This document shows positions 25,601-37,600 of a stretch of 64,000 nucleotides of DNA, piece after piece. Both the position numbers and the translations under genes were made by a program. The stretch spans positions 147,184,262 to 147,248,261 of the forward strand of contig NC_044978.1 of assembly GCF_008728515.1 (NCBI RefSeq), given 5' to 3'. Origin of the DNA: Papio anubis (Eukaryota > Chordata > Mammalia > Primates > Cercopithecidae). Every line of letters starts with the position of its first letter. Position 1 is the stretch's first letter. The notes under the pieces were generated by a model. The model saw only the letters and a list, made by a program, of their open reading frames with translations, did not search any database and was not told the origin of the DNA.

Positions 25601-28600
25601 GAGATAACTAGAATGTCGTGTGTTATATTAGCATGTTAGAACTCCTGACATGATGACTTTAATTTTCAAAAGAGAACAGATGCATTTGAATTAGTAATTG
25701 AAAATAGGAGTTTGATAGTAAAAGTGATTTTACATTTATATATAGCTTACTATATGTGCAAAAAAAAAAACTGTATAATTTTCTTAAATTCTTAGATTCA
25801 CTATTTTTGTGCTCCCCAGATGATTGTGTTTTCCTATTAGGTTGAGAGTCCTTTCAGAGGTCTTTTTAGACAATAAATAGAAACAAGAGAGCTGTGTTCC
25901 ATAAGGACCATTAAGAGAAAAGTATAGACCTAATGTTTTATAAGTAAGAAATATGACTTTAAAAATATGCTCACTTTATCTGTCATCCCTGCAAAACCAG
26001 AACTGTGTGTTCCAAAATCTGATTCAGCTTTAGTGAAACAAACCCGTGATACTTGACTGTTAATGTTGGGTGGGAAAATGTCGTAATTATTTTCTGGAAA
26101 ATGTTTTTCTAGTTTCTTCTAAATATATGAATCTGACATTGAAAACTTTTATTTACAAAAAGAAAAAGAGCAACTCAACTCACTTTGCTGACACATTTTA
26201 CAGCTGGAGAGGCAGTTGCATGAAGATGAAGAGTTTGCCAGAACATTAGCCATGTTGGATGAAGAACCCAAGACCAAAAAGGTGGCATAATGTTAGGCTG
26301 TTTGCATTCTGAATATACCGTACAGATCAGTGTTCATACTTGCGTGTTCTAGGCTCTAGCCAAAACGTGAATAACTTTTCCAGAAATAAGTTAAATTATT
26401 TTGATTTATAAAAATGTTTTTGGGGAAGCTCATTGAGAAACTTATTCTTCCTAAAAGAAGGGTGACAGCGTCAAAGCAAACCAGAACCTTTTATCACAAA
26501 ACAAAGAATTATATCTTTTCCTTTTTCTTTTTTTATATTTTACTTTATTTTATTTTATTTTATTTATTTTAGAGACAGGGTCTCTGCTGGAGTGCAGCCG
26601 GGTGTGATCTGGGCTCAGTGCAACTTTTGCCTCCAGAGCTCAAGTGATCCTCCTGCCTCAGCCTCTTGAGTAGCTGAGACTATAGGCATGTGCCACCACA
26701 CCCATCTAATTTTTGTATGTTTTTGTAGAGATGGGCTTTGTTACGTTGGCCAGGCTGGTCTTGAACTCCAGAGTTCAAGCGATTCTCCTGCCTCAGCCTC
26801 TCAAAGTGCTAAGATTATAGATGTGAGCTACCGTGCCTGGCCTTTTAGTTCTTTTTTTTTTTTTTTTTTTTTTTTAAGAGACAAGGTCTCTGTTGCCCAG
26901 GCTGGATTACACTGGCACGTTCATAGCACACTGAAGCCTCGAACTCATGAGCTCAAGCAATCTTCCTACCTCAGTCTCCCAAAGTGTTGGGATTACAGGC
27001 ATAAGCCTCTGCGCCCAGTTTACCTTTTCCTTACTCTTTATCATAGGAGTTCGTATGTACTTGTTCAGAAAATAATGCTCATAAAAATTTCTTGGAACAC
27101 CAGTTTAATAATTTTAATATTAATCACTGTCTTTTCAGGAAGCACAGTTTTGTCAGTTCTAATCAGTTAACTCTAAAATCTGTATTATGACAGTCTCATA
27201 TAATAAAGAGTATATTTTGAGGCTGAGGAATCTTTTTCTTTCTTTCTTTCTTTTTTTTTTGCAAGGTCTCACTTTGTCACTCACGCTGGAGTGCAGTGGT
27301 GCTATCTCAGCTCACTGCAACCTTGACTTCTTGGGCTCAATTGATCCCCTCACCACAGCCCTCCAAGTAGCTGAGACTACAGGCGTGTGTCACCACACCC
27401 AGCTAATATTTTTGTTTTTTGTAGAGATGGAGTTTTGCCATGTTGCCCAAGCTGGTTTGGTGAGCTCAAGTGATCTGCCTGCCTCAGCCTTATTTTGGGG
27501 AATCTTTAAAATGTCAAGACTTTATTTTGTTTTTATTTTTTATTTATCTCCAGTAGATTAACTTTATTTCTGATGAATCACATTCTGTTAATATAATTGT
27601 CAGTGTCAATATGTGACTACTTCAAAAGATTTTACTTTTTTTTTTAAATCAGGGAGTTGTAAACCTAGATACATCAGGAGCTGAGACTAAGCGGGCAGGT
27701 ATTAAGACAGTAGGGAGTGGCAGAGACTTTCTCATTTGAAAAGTCTTACTTCATCTGAAGACAGTCAAATTGTAATTACTTTAAAAGACTGTATCACACG
27801 CCTTGATTTGTGAACTTTTTATAAAATGGAGTTTTGAAGGAGCTGTGAAAAGAATGGATATATTTTTTTCTCTTTCAGAAAGTGCTCTCATTTTGCTTTC
27901 AAGCTTTTGTTTATTTTTATTTTAGTCTTTTAAGTTTAGATTTTAGTTTTTAACTGCTTAATACTAACAGTTTGAGAGTTGAGATAAAGGAAGCAGAAAT
28001 AAGGCTTCTACTTCCAGATTTACAGGTTGGAATGAAGAGGGATGATTTTTATAGATGGATTTTTATACCCTTTCATCTGTTTCCTCATTTGGAACATGAA
28101 GTAATAAAACATGCCTCATTTGCCTTGGAAATTTTGTGGATGAATGAATGACAGTTTATTGTAGTGTCCTGCTAGTTGAAAGGTGACCCTTAAACTTAAA
28201 ATTTTAAGGATTTTAACAACAGATTTTATGGTAATAGTTTTTCTATTATTTGTTACATTTGACACTTTTAAAATTTGTTTAGGCTCGAAAGGACACAGAA
28301 GAGGGAGAAACGTTTTCATCTGTCCAAGCCAATTTAAGTAAAGCAGAAAAACGTAAATATCCTCATAAAGGTAATACTAGCAGAAAAAAGTAAGATGGAG
28401 CACTTCTCTTCATGGAAGTAAATTCATGATAATCTTGTTTAAATATTCTATTGAATAATTATGTATTGTTAGGTAGACATTATTTCGTAGGACTATTAGA
28501 GCACATTCAGCTTAGATACTTTGAAAGCTCTTTGGATGCTAGCTGGTACAGAATGCCCATCTGCTCTATGATTACTGTGAGAAATGTATTACAACTCCAG

Positions 28601-31600
28601 GTTTCTTGTTAATTTCCAAGTATAGTGCGATATGTGGACTTCAGCATATAAAGATGAAGAACTAGATGTTTTGAGCTTTTCATGTCAGAGGTAGTCTCAG
28701 AGTTGACTCATAGTTGGCCAGGTCATCTTCAGCTCTCTTGCTTATTGCCTGTAGGTTTAATTCTTTGGTGGTCCTGATAGCAAATCATCTGCTAGTCTAG
28801 ATGATCTTAGTCCTATAAGTACATGTATTTGTAAATATGCTATAAACAGATGGTCTTGACACTTTAGGACTTTGGGCCTTCAGGGTATATTCTGTGCTAA
28901 GATTACTCAGTTGAAAAACGAAAGAAAAGTTGATATAGGTTATCATTTTCCAAAAACAACAATCATAATCTTTTCTTTCTTCCTAGTAAAAACAGAACAA
29001 TTTTCAGATGAAAGAAAGAGCTACAGTCCTAGGAAGCAAACTAAATATGAAAGTTCAAAAGAACCTCAGCAACATTCCAAGTCATCAGCTGACAAAATAG
29101 GAGAAGTCTCTTCTCCCAAGGCCAGTTCTAAGCTGGCAATTATGAAAAGAAAAGAGAGCGCTTATAAAGAAATAGAGCCTGTGGCCTCAAAAAGAAAAGA
29201 AAATGCCGTTGAATTGAAAGGAGAGACAAAAACTCCTAAGAAAACCAAAAGTTCTCCAGCTAAAAAAGAGGTAAGAACTTTTTTTGTTTGTTTGTTTGTT
29301 TTGAGATGGAGTTTTGCTCTTGTTGCTGAGGTTGGAGTGCAGTGGCATAATCTCGGCTCACTGCAACCTCCGCCTCCCGGGTTCAGGTGACTTTCCTGCC
29401 TCAGCCTCCCAAGTAGCTGGGATTACAGGCATGCGCCACCATGCCCGGCTAATTTTGTATTTTTAGTAGCGACGGGGTTTTTCCATGTTGGTCAGGCTGG
29501 TCTTGAACTCCCAACCTCAGGTGATCCATCTGCCTTGGCATCCCAAAGTGCTGGGATTACAGGCGTGAGCCACTGCGCCCGGCCTTGGTAGGAACTTTCT
29601 AGGGAGTACGGTATTTTCCCTTATCCATCATTTTACCTTCTGAAGTTTCAGTTACCTGCGGTTAATCATGGTCTGAAAGTATTAAATGGAAAATTCCAGG
29701 AATAAACAATAAGGTTTAAATTATGTACTCTTCTGAGTAACGTGATGAAATCTCTGGCCAGCCTGCTTCATTTCACCCAGGATGTGAATCATCTCTTTGT
29801 CCAGCATATCCGTTGCGGATACACTACCCACCGGTTAGTCACTTGGTAGCCGACTTGGTTATTAGATAGAAAAAACAGTACATGTAAGTATATATAGAGT
29901 TTGGTACTGTCTGTGGTTTTAGGAACCTACTGGTGGGTCTTGGAACATACCCTCCTCGGATAAAGGGGGACTGCTGTATATATTTTGGGGCTATGTGTTA
30001 GTCTGGGTTTGTTTTCAAGTTTTATTTCTAACGACCATAAGTCATCATAGTATTTTTAAGATACCTTATTTAGAAGCTGTTGTAGGATATGGAGTATTAA
30101 TATAGCTAAATAAGCCCATATTTATTGTTATTGTATGTCAGATACTGTGCTAGTACTTTACATGTGGTAGCTCATAATTTTCCCAACAACCCTCTGAGAT
30201 ATTTATTTTTATTATTCAACTTTTAAAGATGAGGAAATAGGCTGAAAGAATTTATTCCAAGATCATCCACCTGGTAAGTGGCAGGGCCAGCCTTGAACTC
30301 AGGTCCTCTGAAGCAGTATAACATAGTGGTTCCACACACAGGCTCTGGAACCAGTTTCAAATTATAGCTGGGCCCCTGAGCAGGTTTGGTCACTTCTCCT
30401 GTCTGTGCTTTGGTGCTGTTTGTAAAATAGGAATAATATTAATAGTACCTAATGACTTCATATGTAAAAGCACTTAGAGCAGTGCCTGGGACCTAATAAG
30501 TACCATCTTAGCTATTATTATTAAAATGATTGTTATTTGGATTAGTTCTGAATTTACTCTTTTTTATTCTTGTATAACAGTGTTGAGATACTGAAATTAT
30601 TTTTAAAGGAAAAAATGATGAGATAATGAATATCTTTGAAAAGTTTTGTTAGGAAATATATTTGAGAAGCGAACGGTCTCTGAATCTCCAATTTGGAACT
30701 ACTTTAGATTCATAATGAGAAACCACTATTCATTCATGCCTCTTAGGCACTTAGGATTAAAAGTAGAATATCACCTATTTTAACTGGTCATCACCATTAT
30801 TTTTTAGTGCAGAACAGTGAAATGGTGATGATTTCAGAATGCTTTTGTTTGTGGACAATTCTTATAAATACGCTTAAAGGAGCAATTAACTTTTTGGTCT
30901 CAGATTTTTTCTTCACTAAATGCTTATCTGGTAGATGAATGGTTTTCTTCAGGCACACTAAAACATGTTCCATTTACAGAGGCGGTCTGTTTTCATGAAG
31001 AAAGAGGAAATCTTTAAATGATACTCTTCACTGTACTTTTTGAAGTTAGAATAGAAATAACTTAAAACCTTTACTTAAGCAGTTTTGGTTGGAAACATCA
31101 AATAAAGTCTATTTAATACATTTAGTTGGTCTTGGTCAAATAATTCTGACTTCATAAAATGGGTGTCCTTCAAAGTTATTTTATAAGCTGTTTATCATTC
31201 AGAATTCTTTTCATGGAATGAGTGTCATAAATTAATCGTTTTCCCATGTTGGTAGGCACTGGAGTCTCTTACAAAACTTGTTAAAAATACGGAGTTTCCC
31301 AGGGAATGTGATGTGGGCAGCTGTATTTTAATAAGCTCCTCATATGATATGAACACACACCAACATTTGAAAACCATTGTTAGAAAGTAGGGTTAGATTC
31401 TAGGACCAGCCTGTTAATTGCTTATCAACCTCTTAGCCAAACCAGCTAAACTATTTTATTGGTTAAGCCATTTCTTTATATAGAAGTTATTATTTTGTCT
31501 ACTCTCAAAAGGATTTGGGATTGCTTACAAGTTAAAAATAATGTAAAATAGAAAGTGGAAAAATAACAAACACCTGATAGTGGTTCTTAAATGAGAACTA

Positions 31601-34600
31601 TCTAGGATATTTTTCCCCCACATAAACACATTCTAGCTGTACCCCATATCTCCGAAAGAGAAACTTGGAGATGGATCTAGGGATGGATAGTTTGAAAAAG
31701 TTCCCCAGGATTTTCTGAGATATACCCATGGTAAATCTCCTGAGAGAAGTAGAAAGGGAGAGATGAAATAGCATAGAGAACGTGTCTTCTCTTTGGAGTA
31801 AAGCTTGTCCCTTCTTTGAACTGACTGTTTAGATTCTCCAACTGGAATGCTTACATCCTTAGGGATGCAGGCTGGTGCTTTAGGGGCATGGAAGGTTAAC
31901 ACAGAATATCTTCTTGGGTGATCAGGTTTACTTGGGGAAAAAATGTATTTTCCTGTTAAACATGGATATATGGATATATCATGGAATAGAATTTAAAATT
32001 CAGATGAATTTCTAAAGTAAAACACTTTTGCATTTCTTTGCTTGGAGCTGGCAACTTGGCTTATTCCCATAATCTGCCCTGAGGTGTGTGGCTTTAGAGA
32101 GTGGAAAGTTTTGAGAAGCGCTGATGCAGGGATGTTCGTAAGTGAGTTATCTGTAAGTTAGGAAGTACTTGTGTAGCTAAAACTGTTAATTTCACAGCCA
32201 GACACAGGAGTGACATAATAAAGATAACATGTATTTCTAGATATGTATTTTTAATTTTGCATGAATTTTGTATGACTTTGTTCATTTTCCTTTCCCTCTT
32301 CCCATAGTCTATAAGTCCTGAAGATTCTGAAAAGAAACGCACTAATTATCAAGCTTATCGAAGCTACTTAAATCGAGAAGGTCCCAAGGCTCTGGGCTCC
32401 AAAGAAATACCAAAGGTAAGAGTACTGAGAGGCCATGCCATTCTGTGAGCCCTGTATGTGTTCACTATGATTACAGCAGCAGAGGATTAATAATTAAAAA
32501 TTAGCAACAGAAAAACTTCAGTTACCATCTTCAAGAATTAGGGATGTTTATTCACGTTATGAATCACTGCTTGATACTAAGAAAAATTTCCCTTTAAATA
32601 ACAAGTAGCCCTAGAAAGGCTGGGCTTTGAGACTATACCAGTGACAAAACTAATGTTTTTGCTTGCATGGCACTTACAGCCTAAAGAAAGAGACATTAAA
32701 TAAATAATTTAATTATAATTGGGATATGTGCTATGAGGGGAAAATCTAAGATGCCCTTAGGGAGTATAACAGAGGAACCTGGTCCTCGGTGGGGCATATA
32801 GAATGTGACATTTATATGGAGACTTGAAGAATGAAAGGGATTCAACAGGTGTGAAGGGGTTGTGATGGCGTGGTGGTCTGGGCAGAGGGGCCAGAATGTG
32901 TGATGTTCCCGCAGGGGGAAGGTTCTTGCATGGTATGTTTGAGGAACTGAAAGAAAAATTATGGTAGTTGGAGCATAGTGACCAAGGGATGAGAATGGCC
33001 AAAGAAGTTAATAGGGTCACATCTTGCAGGGCCTAATGTTTACTTTTGTCTAAGAGAAGGAATTTTTATTTTGTTTTTTTGAAAATGGAGTTTTGCTCCT
33101 GTTGCCCAGGCTGGAGTGCAGTGGCACAATCTTGGCTCACTGCAGCCTCCGCCTCCCGGGTTCAAGCGATTCTCCTGCCTCAGCCTCTGGAGTTGTTGGG
33201 ATTATAGGCATGCGCCACCATGCCCGGCTAATTTTTTATTTTTAGTAGAGATGGGGTTTCTCAGTGTTGGTCAGGCTGGTCTTGAACTCTTGACCTTAGG
33301 TGATCTGCCCACCTCGGCCTTCCAAAGTGCTGGGATTACATGCGTGAGCTACTGGGCGCCCGAGAAGGAATTTTAAAGTGGAGGAATAACATGACCAGAT
33401 TTGAATTTCTGAAAGATCGCTCTGGCTGCTGATGTACCAAGTGCAGTGGATGGGGCAGGAATAGATAAATAGATCATCAGGAGAGATGGTGAGAAGCGAT
33501 AGGGACTTGTCTGGGGAAGCAGTGAAAATGTCGAAAAGTGGAGAGGTTTCACTGGAAGAGGCAAAATCCATGGGACTTGGTGATAATTGGAAGTGGAAGG
33601 TGAGAAGAAAGAGTATTGGGAATGATCTTGTTATTGGCATGAGCAGCTTGGTGGATGCTGATGCGATTGGTGGCAGGGCTGGTTTGGGAGATGATAATGA
33701 GTTTGTTGTTGGCCACACTGTGCATTAGGGTTATGTGAGATGTCCACATGGAGATGCTGAGTAGATAAGCAGATATGTGGGACTGGAGCTTAGAACAGAA
33801 GTCAGAACTTGATGGAAAAACTTGGGCATTCTTGGCATGAAGTGAGGAATATCATCTGGTAAACTAGTATAGACCAAGAAGAGAGGAGGGCCTTGGCCCC
33901 TGCTTTGTGAAGTAGAAGAGGGTGGAAACCAAAAGGAAACTGAGAAGCAGCAGCTACAAATGTGGGAGAGAAGTTTGATAAGCATGGGATCACAGAAGCA
34001 AAGGGAAGAGAGAGTGTTTTAAAAATGACTGAGTGATTAAGTCTGTCATGCTGTTAAGATTCCAGGTAAGGGAAGACCAGAAATTGTTGCATTTAGTAAC
34101 ATGACTTAATGATCCTTAGTGGCCTTAGCAAGAGCTAAGGACGGTGGAGGCAGAGCCTGATGGAAGTGGGTGGAAGAGTGAGTGTGAGGAGACAAAATGG
34201 AGACAGCAAAAGTAGATATTTTTGATAAGTTTGGCTGTGAAGAAGAAAGAAGTGGGAGGACTTCTAGCTAGAAGGACTAGAAGGGGAAATGACTTCTAGC
34301 TAGAATGGAAAGTGGGATTTAGGGGGAGATGTAACTATTTTTATGGTAGGAGATATTTAAAGCTTGCATTTTGCTAATGGGATAGGTCCTACCAGAAAGG
34401 GAGAGATTGAAGTTATACCAGCAGGAGAAGGAGAATCAATTGTAGTATGAGATTTCTGAGAAGGCAGGAGGGGAGTGGAAACATATACAATGTATGTATA
34501 AATTTAATTTTCAGTTTGCTTGGTATGTGTAAGTGCATATAGAGATTAATAGTTCCCCTAATAAAGAGAGGGAGAGATGGTGTAGCTGTACCTGGAGTGG

Positions 34601-37600
34601 GGAGTGGGAAGGTCAGTCTTAAGGGGCTAATGGGTTTTATGGGAGCCTGCAGGAAGATGCCAGTCTTGCCTCCTGTACATGGGTATGAGAGACCAAACAA
34701 GTTCTGCTTGAGAGGACTTCAGGCAAAGTGGTGCCCTGAGGGGACAGCCAGGTTTCAGTGAAGGCAAGGCTATGGAGGGAATGTTGGAGAAGAGGTTGGG
34801 AATATTGAGAGTGGTTGGCTGCTCCTGGAGTAAGAGCTTAGACAAGTTCTGGAATAGAAGAGTTTTGGTAGGGAGGCTAGAAGTGCTAAGATTGGATAAG
34901 TAAAAAGATAATCAGAGCCATAGTGGGGATAATTTGGGAGATAATAGATACATGGGATATGGGATATAGGGGCTTGCATGTACAATTTTTCCAGGGTTGT
35001 TTTGAGTTTGTTCAGAAGTAGTTAACTTCCTGTAGTGTTACAGTAGATCATTTCAATCCAAGAACCCCTTCAAGGGACCCTGAGATGTTAGTCAAACCTT
35101 TTCTTTCCAAACATATTCATAGCTGTTTCTTTTTGTCTTCCGAGAAAGATTCTTCACCTGAATGGTGAAGGATTGAACTTACGTGGGGGTAGTCTTTGAA
35201 TTTTGGTTGGCTGCTGCTTTTCAAGCCTGTTTTAAGTTTGTTAATCTCAATTCTCTGTTAAAAGAGTAGTAAGTAACTTGGAATGTCATGTGTAATTTTT
35301 ATTTCATTTTGTTTCGTTGTATAATTTTAGTGAACCATTGCAAAAATATATAACTATACATAGTTCCAATTAAGATTTAATGTCTTTTCCATCCAGCTCT
35401 CTTTGGCAAGTATCTCTTATTTTATATTACACATTATGAGAGTTATCTTTCCAATCCAGAGATAATATGATCTTGCCTTTAAGTTACTAGCAGGTTGCTA
35501 GATTTACTATCATAGAGTAATGAGCAGAGAGGAGGGCACGAGCTCACACTCGCTTAGCTTTTTAGAATCAAAACTTTCCCTTTTTAACAATAGCAAGAGT
35601 TGCCTGTTTTCTTCCTTTTTTCCTCTGAAACAGTAAATATTTTTGTTAAGCATTATAAGTTGCATTCAGTAGCCTTCAGATATGCCACACCACAATCCAT
35701 TGGCAGACCATCAAACCCAACAGCAGTTTGTTCTTGTACAATCCATGAGTTCGGGCAGAACTCCCTTCAACGGACAGTTAAGATCCTTCTTAGCTCTTGC
35801 ACGCAGGGATTGGGGAATTATACCTCATTTCTGATCACTAATGTGATGAAAAGCATCAGAAGTGTATGAAAATGATAAGTGATTCTGATTTTAAAGTACA
35901 TTGTTTGGAAACATTGACAGAAACATCAAAATGATAGGAGTATGCCTGCTTCTATTAATTCTTGTTGGGAAAGTTCTTAAGAACAAGCAGTTTCCTGAAT
36001 AGCAAGAGTTTCTATAGATGGATTGCATTTGGTTGTTTATTTACAGTTATGCAAGTTAACTAGTGGTTTAGATATGAAGAGGGCATAATGGAAAATAGTA
36101 TGAATGGGTAATTTTAATAGCTTTGCTAACAGTGTTGGATGTATGTTTTTCACTGCTTGTTTTGTAAGTTTATTAAATGTTAGCCATATCAAAATTTCTT
36201 AGGATCTAATTTCAGGTGGTGCTTCTTTGCTGTAAATTTCCAGCAAACTTTCCATGCCAAGGTTATTTATGATGTGAAATGAGAAAAATCAACTTCCTGC
36301 AGTTTTGATGACAAATGTTTCTTTGGAAAGCTACCATGTAATTTCCTCTCTGCTTGAACATTTTGGTTTTTAGGGAGCTGAAAATTGCTTGGAAGGCCTT
36401 ATATTTGTAATCACAGGCGTGCTGGAGTCTATTGAACGAGATGAGGCCAAGTCTCTAATTGAACGTTATGGGGGAAAAGTAACAGGAAATGTCAGCAAGA
36501 AAACAAATTACCTTGTCATGGGTCGTGATAGTGGACAGTCCAAGAGTGATAAGGTGGGTACTGCTGTGTTCTCCACACCATGACACCTCCTGCCTGCCTT
36601 GGCACACTCTTGATGTGATTTGCCCTTTACTCAGAGTTAAATGAAGGAAAGAAATAGAAAAATAATTTCTTGCCTACATTATTTCTTCTCCACAGAAGTG
36701 TTATTGGCTCTGACACCAGGATTTTGGTTTTCCAATGGAAGGCATAGTTCCTGTTTACTTGATTTTTTTTTTAGTGTATTTAAGTCTTTTTTTATTTTTG
36801 AAGATAGAAACAAATGCAGTTTTCTTTTTCTTCCAGTCCGAAGTATTCCTATGTATGCCACCGCATACAACATCTTAGGTTTTTTTTAAATTGGTGCTTT
36901 TAGAAAAAGAATCAGCGGCCTCCTGGGTAGGATTGTGTTTAGCTACAAACAACAGAATACCTGATTAACCGTGGCTTAAACAATCATCTGCTTATTTTTC
37001 CCCCAAGAATTCTGGAGGTATTGCTGGGATAGTTCAGCATCTCAGTGATGTGGTTTCTCCCTTTGTCCTTATTGTGTTAGCTTTTGTCCTCATGAATGTT
37101 GCCTTGTGGTTGCAAGGTAGCTGCAGCTCGAGGCATTTAAGTTCTTATTCAAGGTAGGAAAAGGGAACAGTGGCAGGATGTCATAAGAGCTGTGACTGGC
37201 CTGACAAGAGTTCTCCCAGAAACACCTCTTATAGAATTTCACGTAAGTCTCATTGGCCAGAGCTGTCACCTGGCCACTCAGAGCTGTATGGGAGGTTGGG
37301 AAGAACCAAGACGTTTCTGGTTGCCTTAGACCAGTCATAATTCATCACTTGGAGAAGGACACATTGGAGTTCCATCAGCAGGGAAGAAGGTGGGGGAAAT
37401 GTCTGCCATATGTATTCAATATGGAAGAAGGTATGAAGAGCTGGTCTTAGGCCCTAGTGGCATTGCCCCTTCCTAGGGGAGGAAAGGTAAAGCAGTCCAC
37501 AAAAGTGTAATGGACCACTTCCTGTGCCAACCTGCTACGCTTAGGGAATGTATCTGTTATTTTCTTTCTTTTCAATGTTACCTTTTCAATGAATGTGCTA

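Noticed and set aside
26688..27170. 160-codon + frame
   Set aside because: Made of antisense Alu sequence (SPSSWDYRHKP-like phrases), not a gene. The same holds for many frames, e.g. 1895-2257, 19390-19587, 38197-38616, 53919-54314.
28872..29390. Open frame of 172 codons over exon 9
   Set aside because: It reads through the intron on both sides of exon 9 into the Alu; only 28987-29270 is coding.
33296..34985. Many minus-strand open frames of 60-140 codons
   Set aside because: The stretch is purine-rich on +, so the minus strand is rich in Pro/Ser/Leu codons and poor in stops. This is a composition effect in an old repeat.
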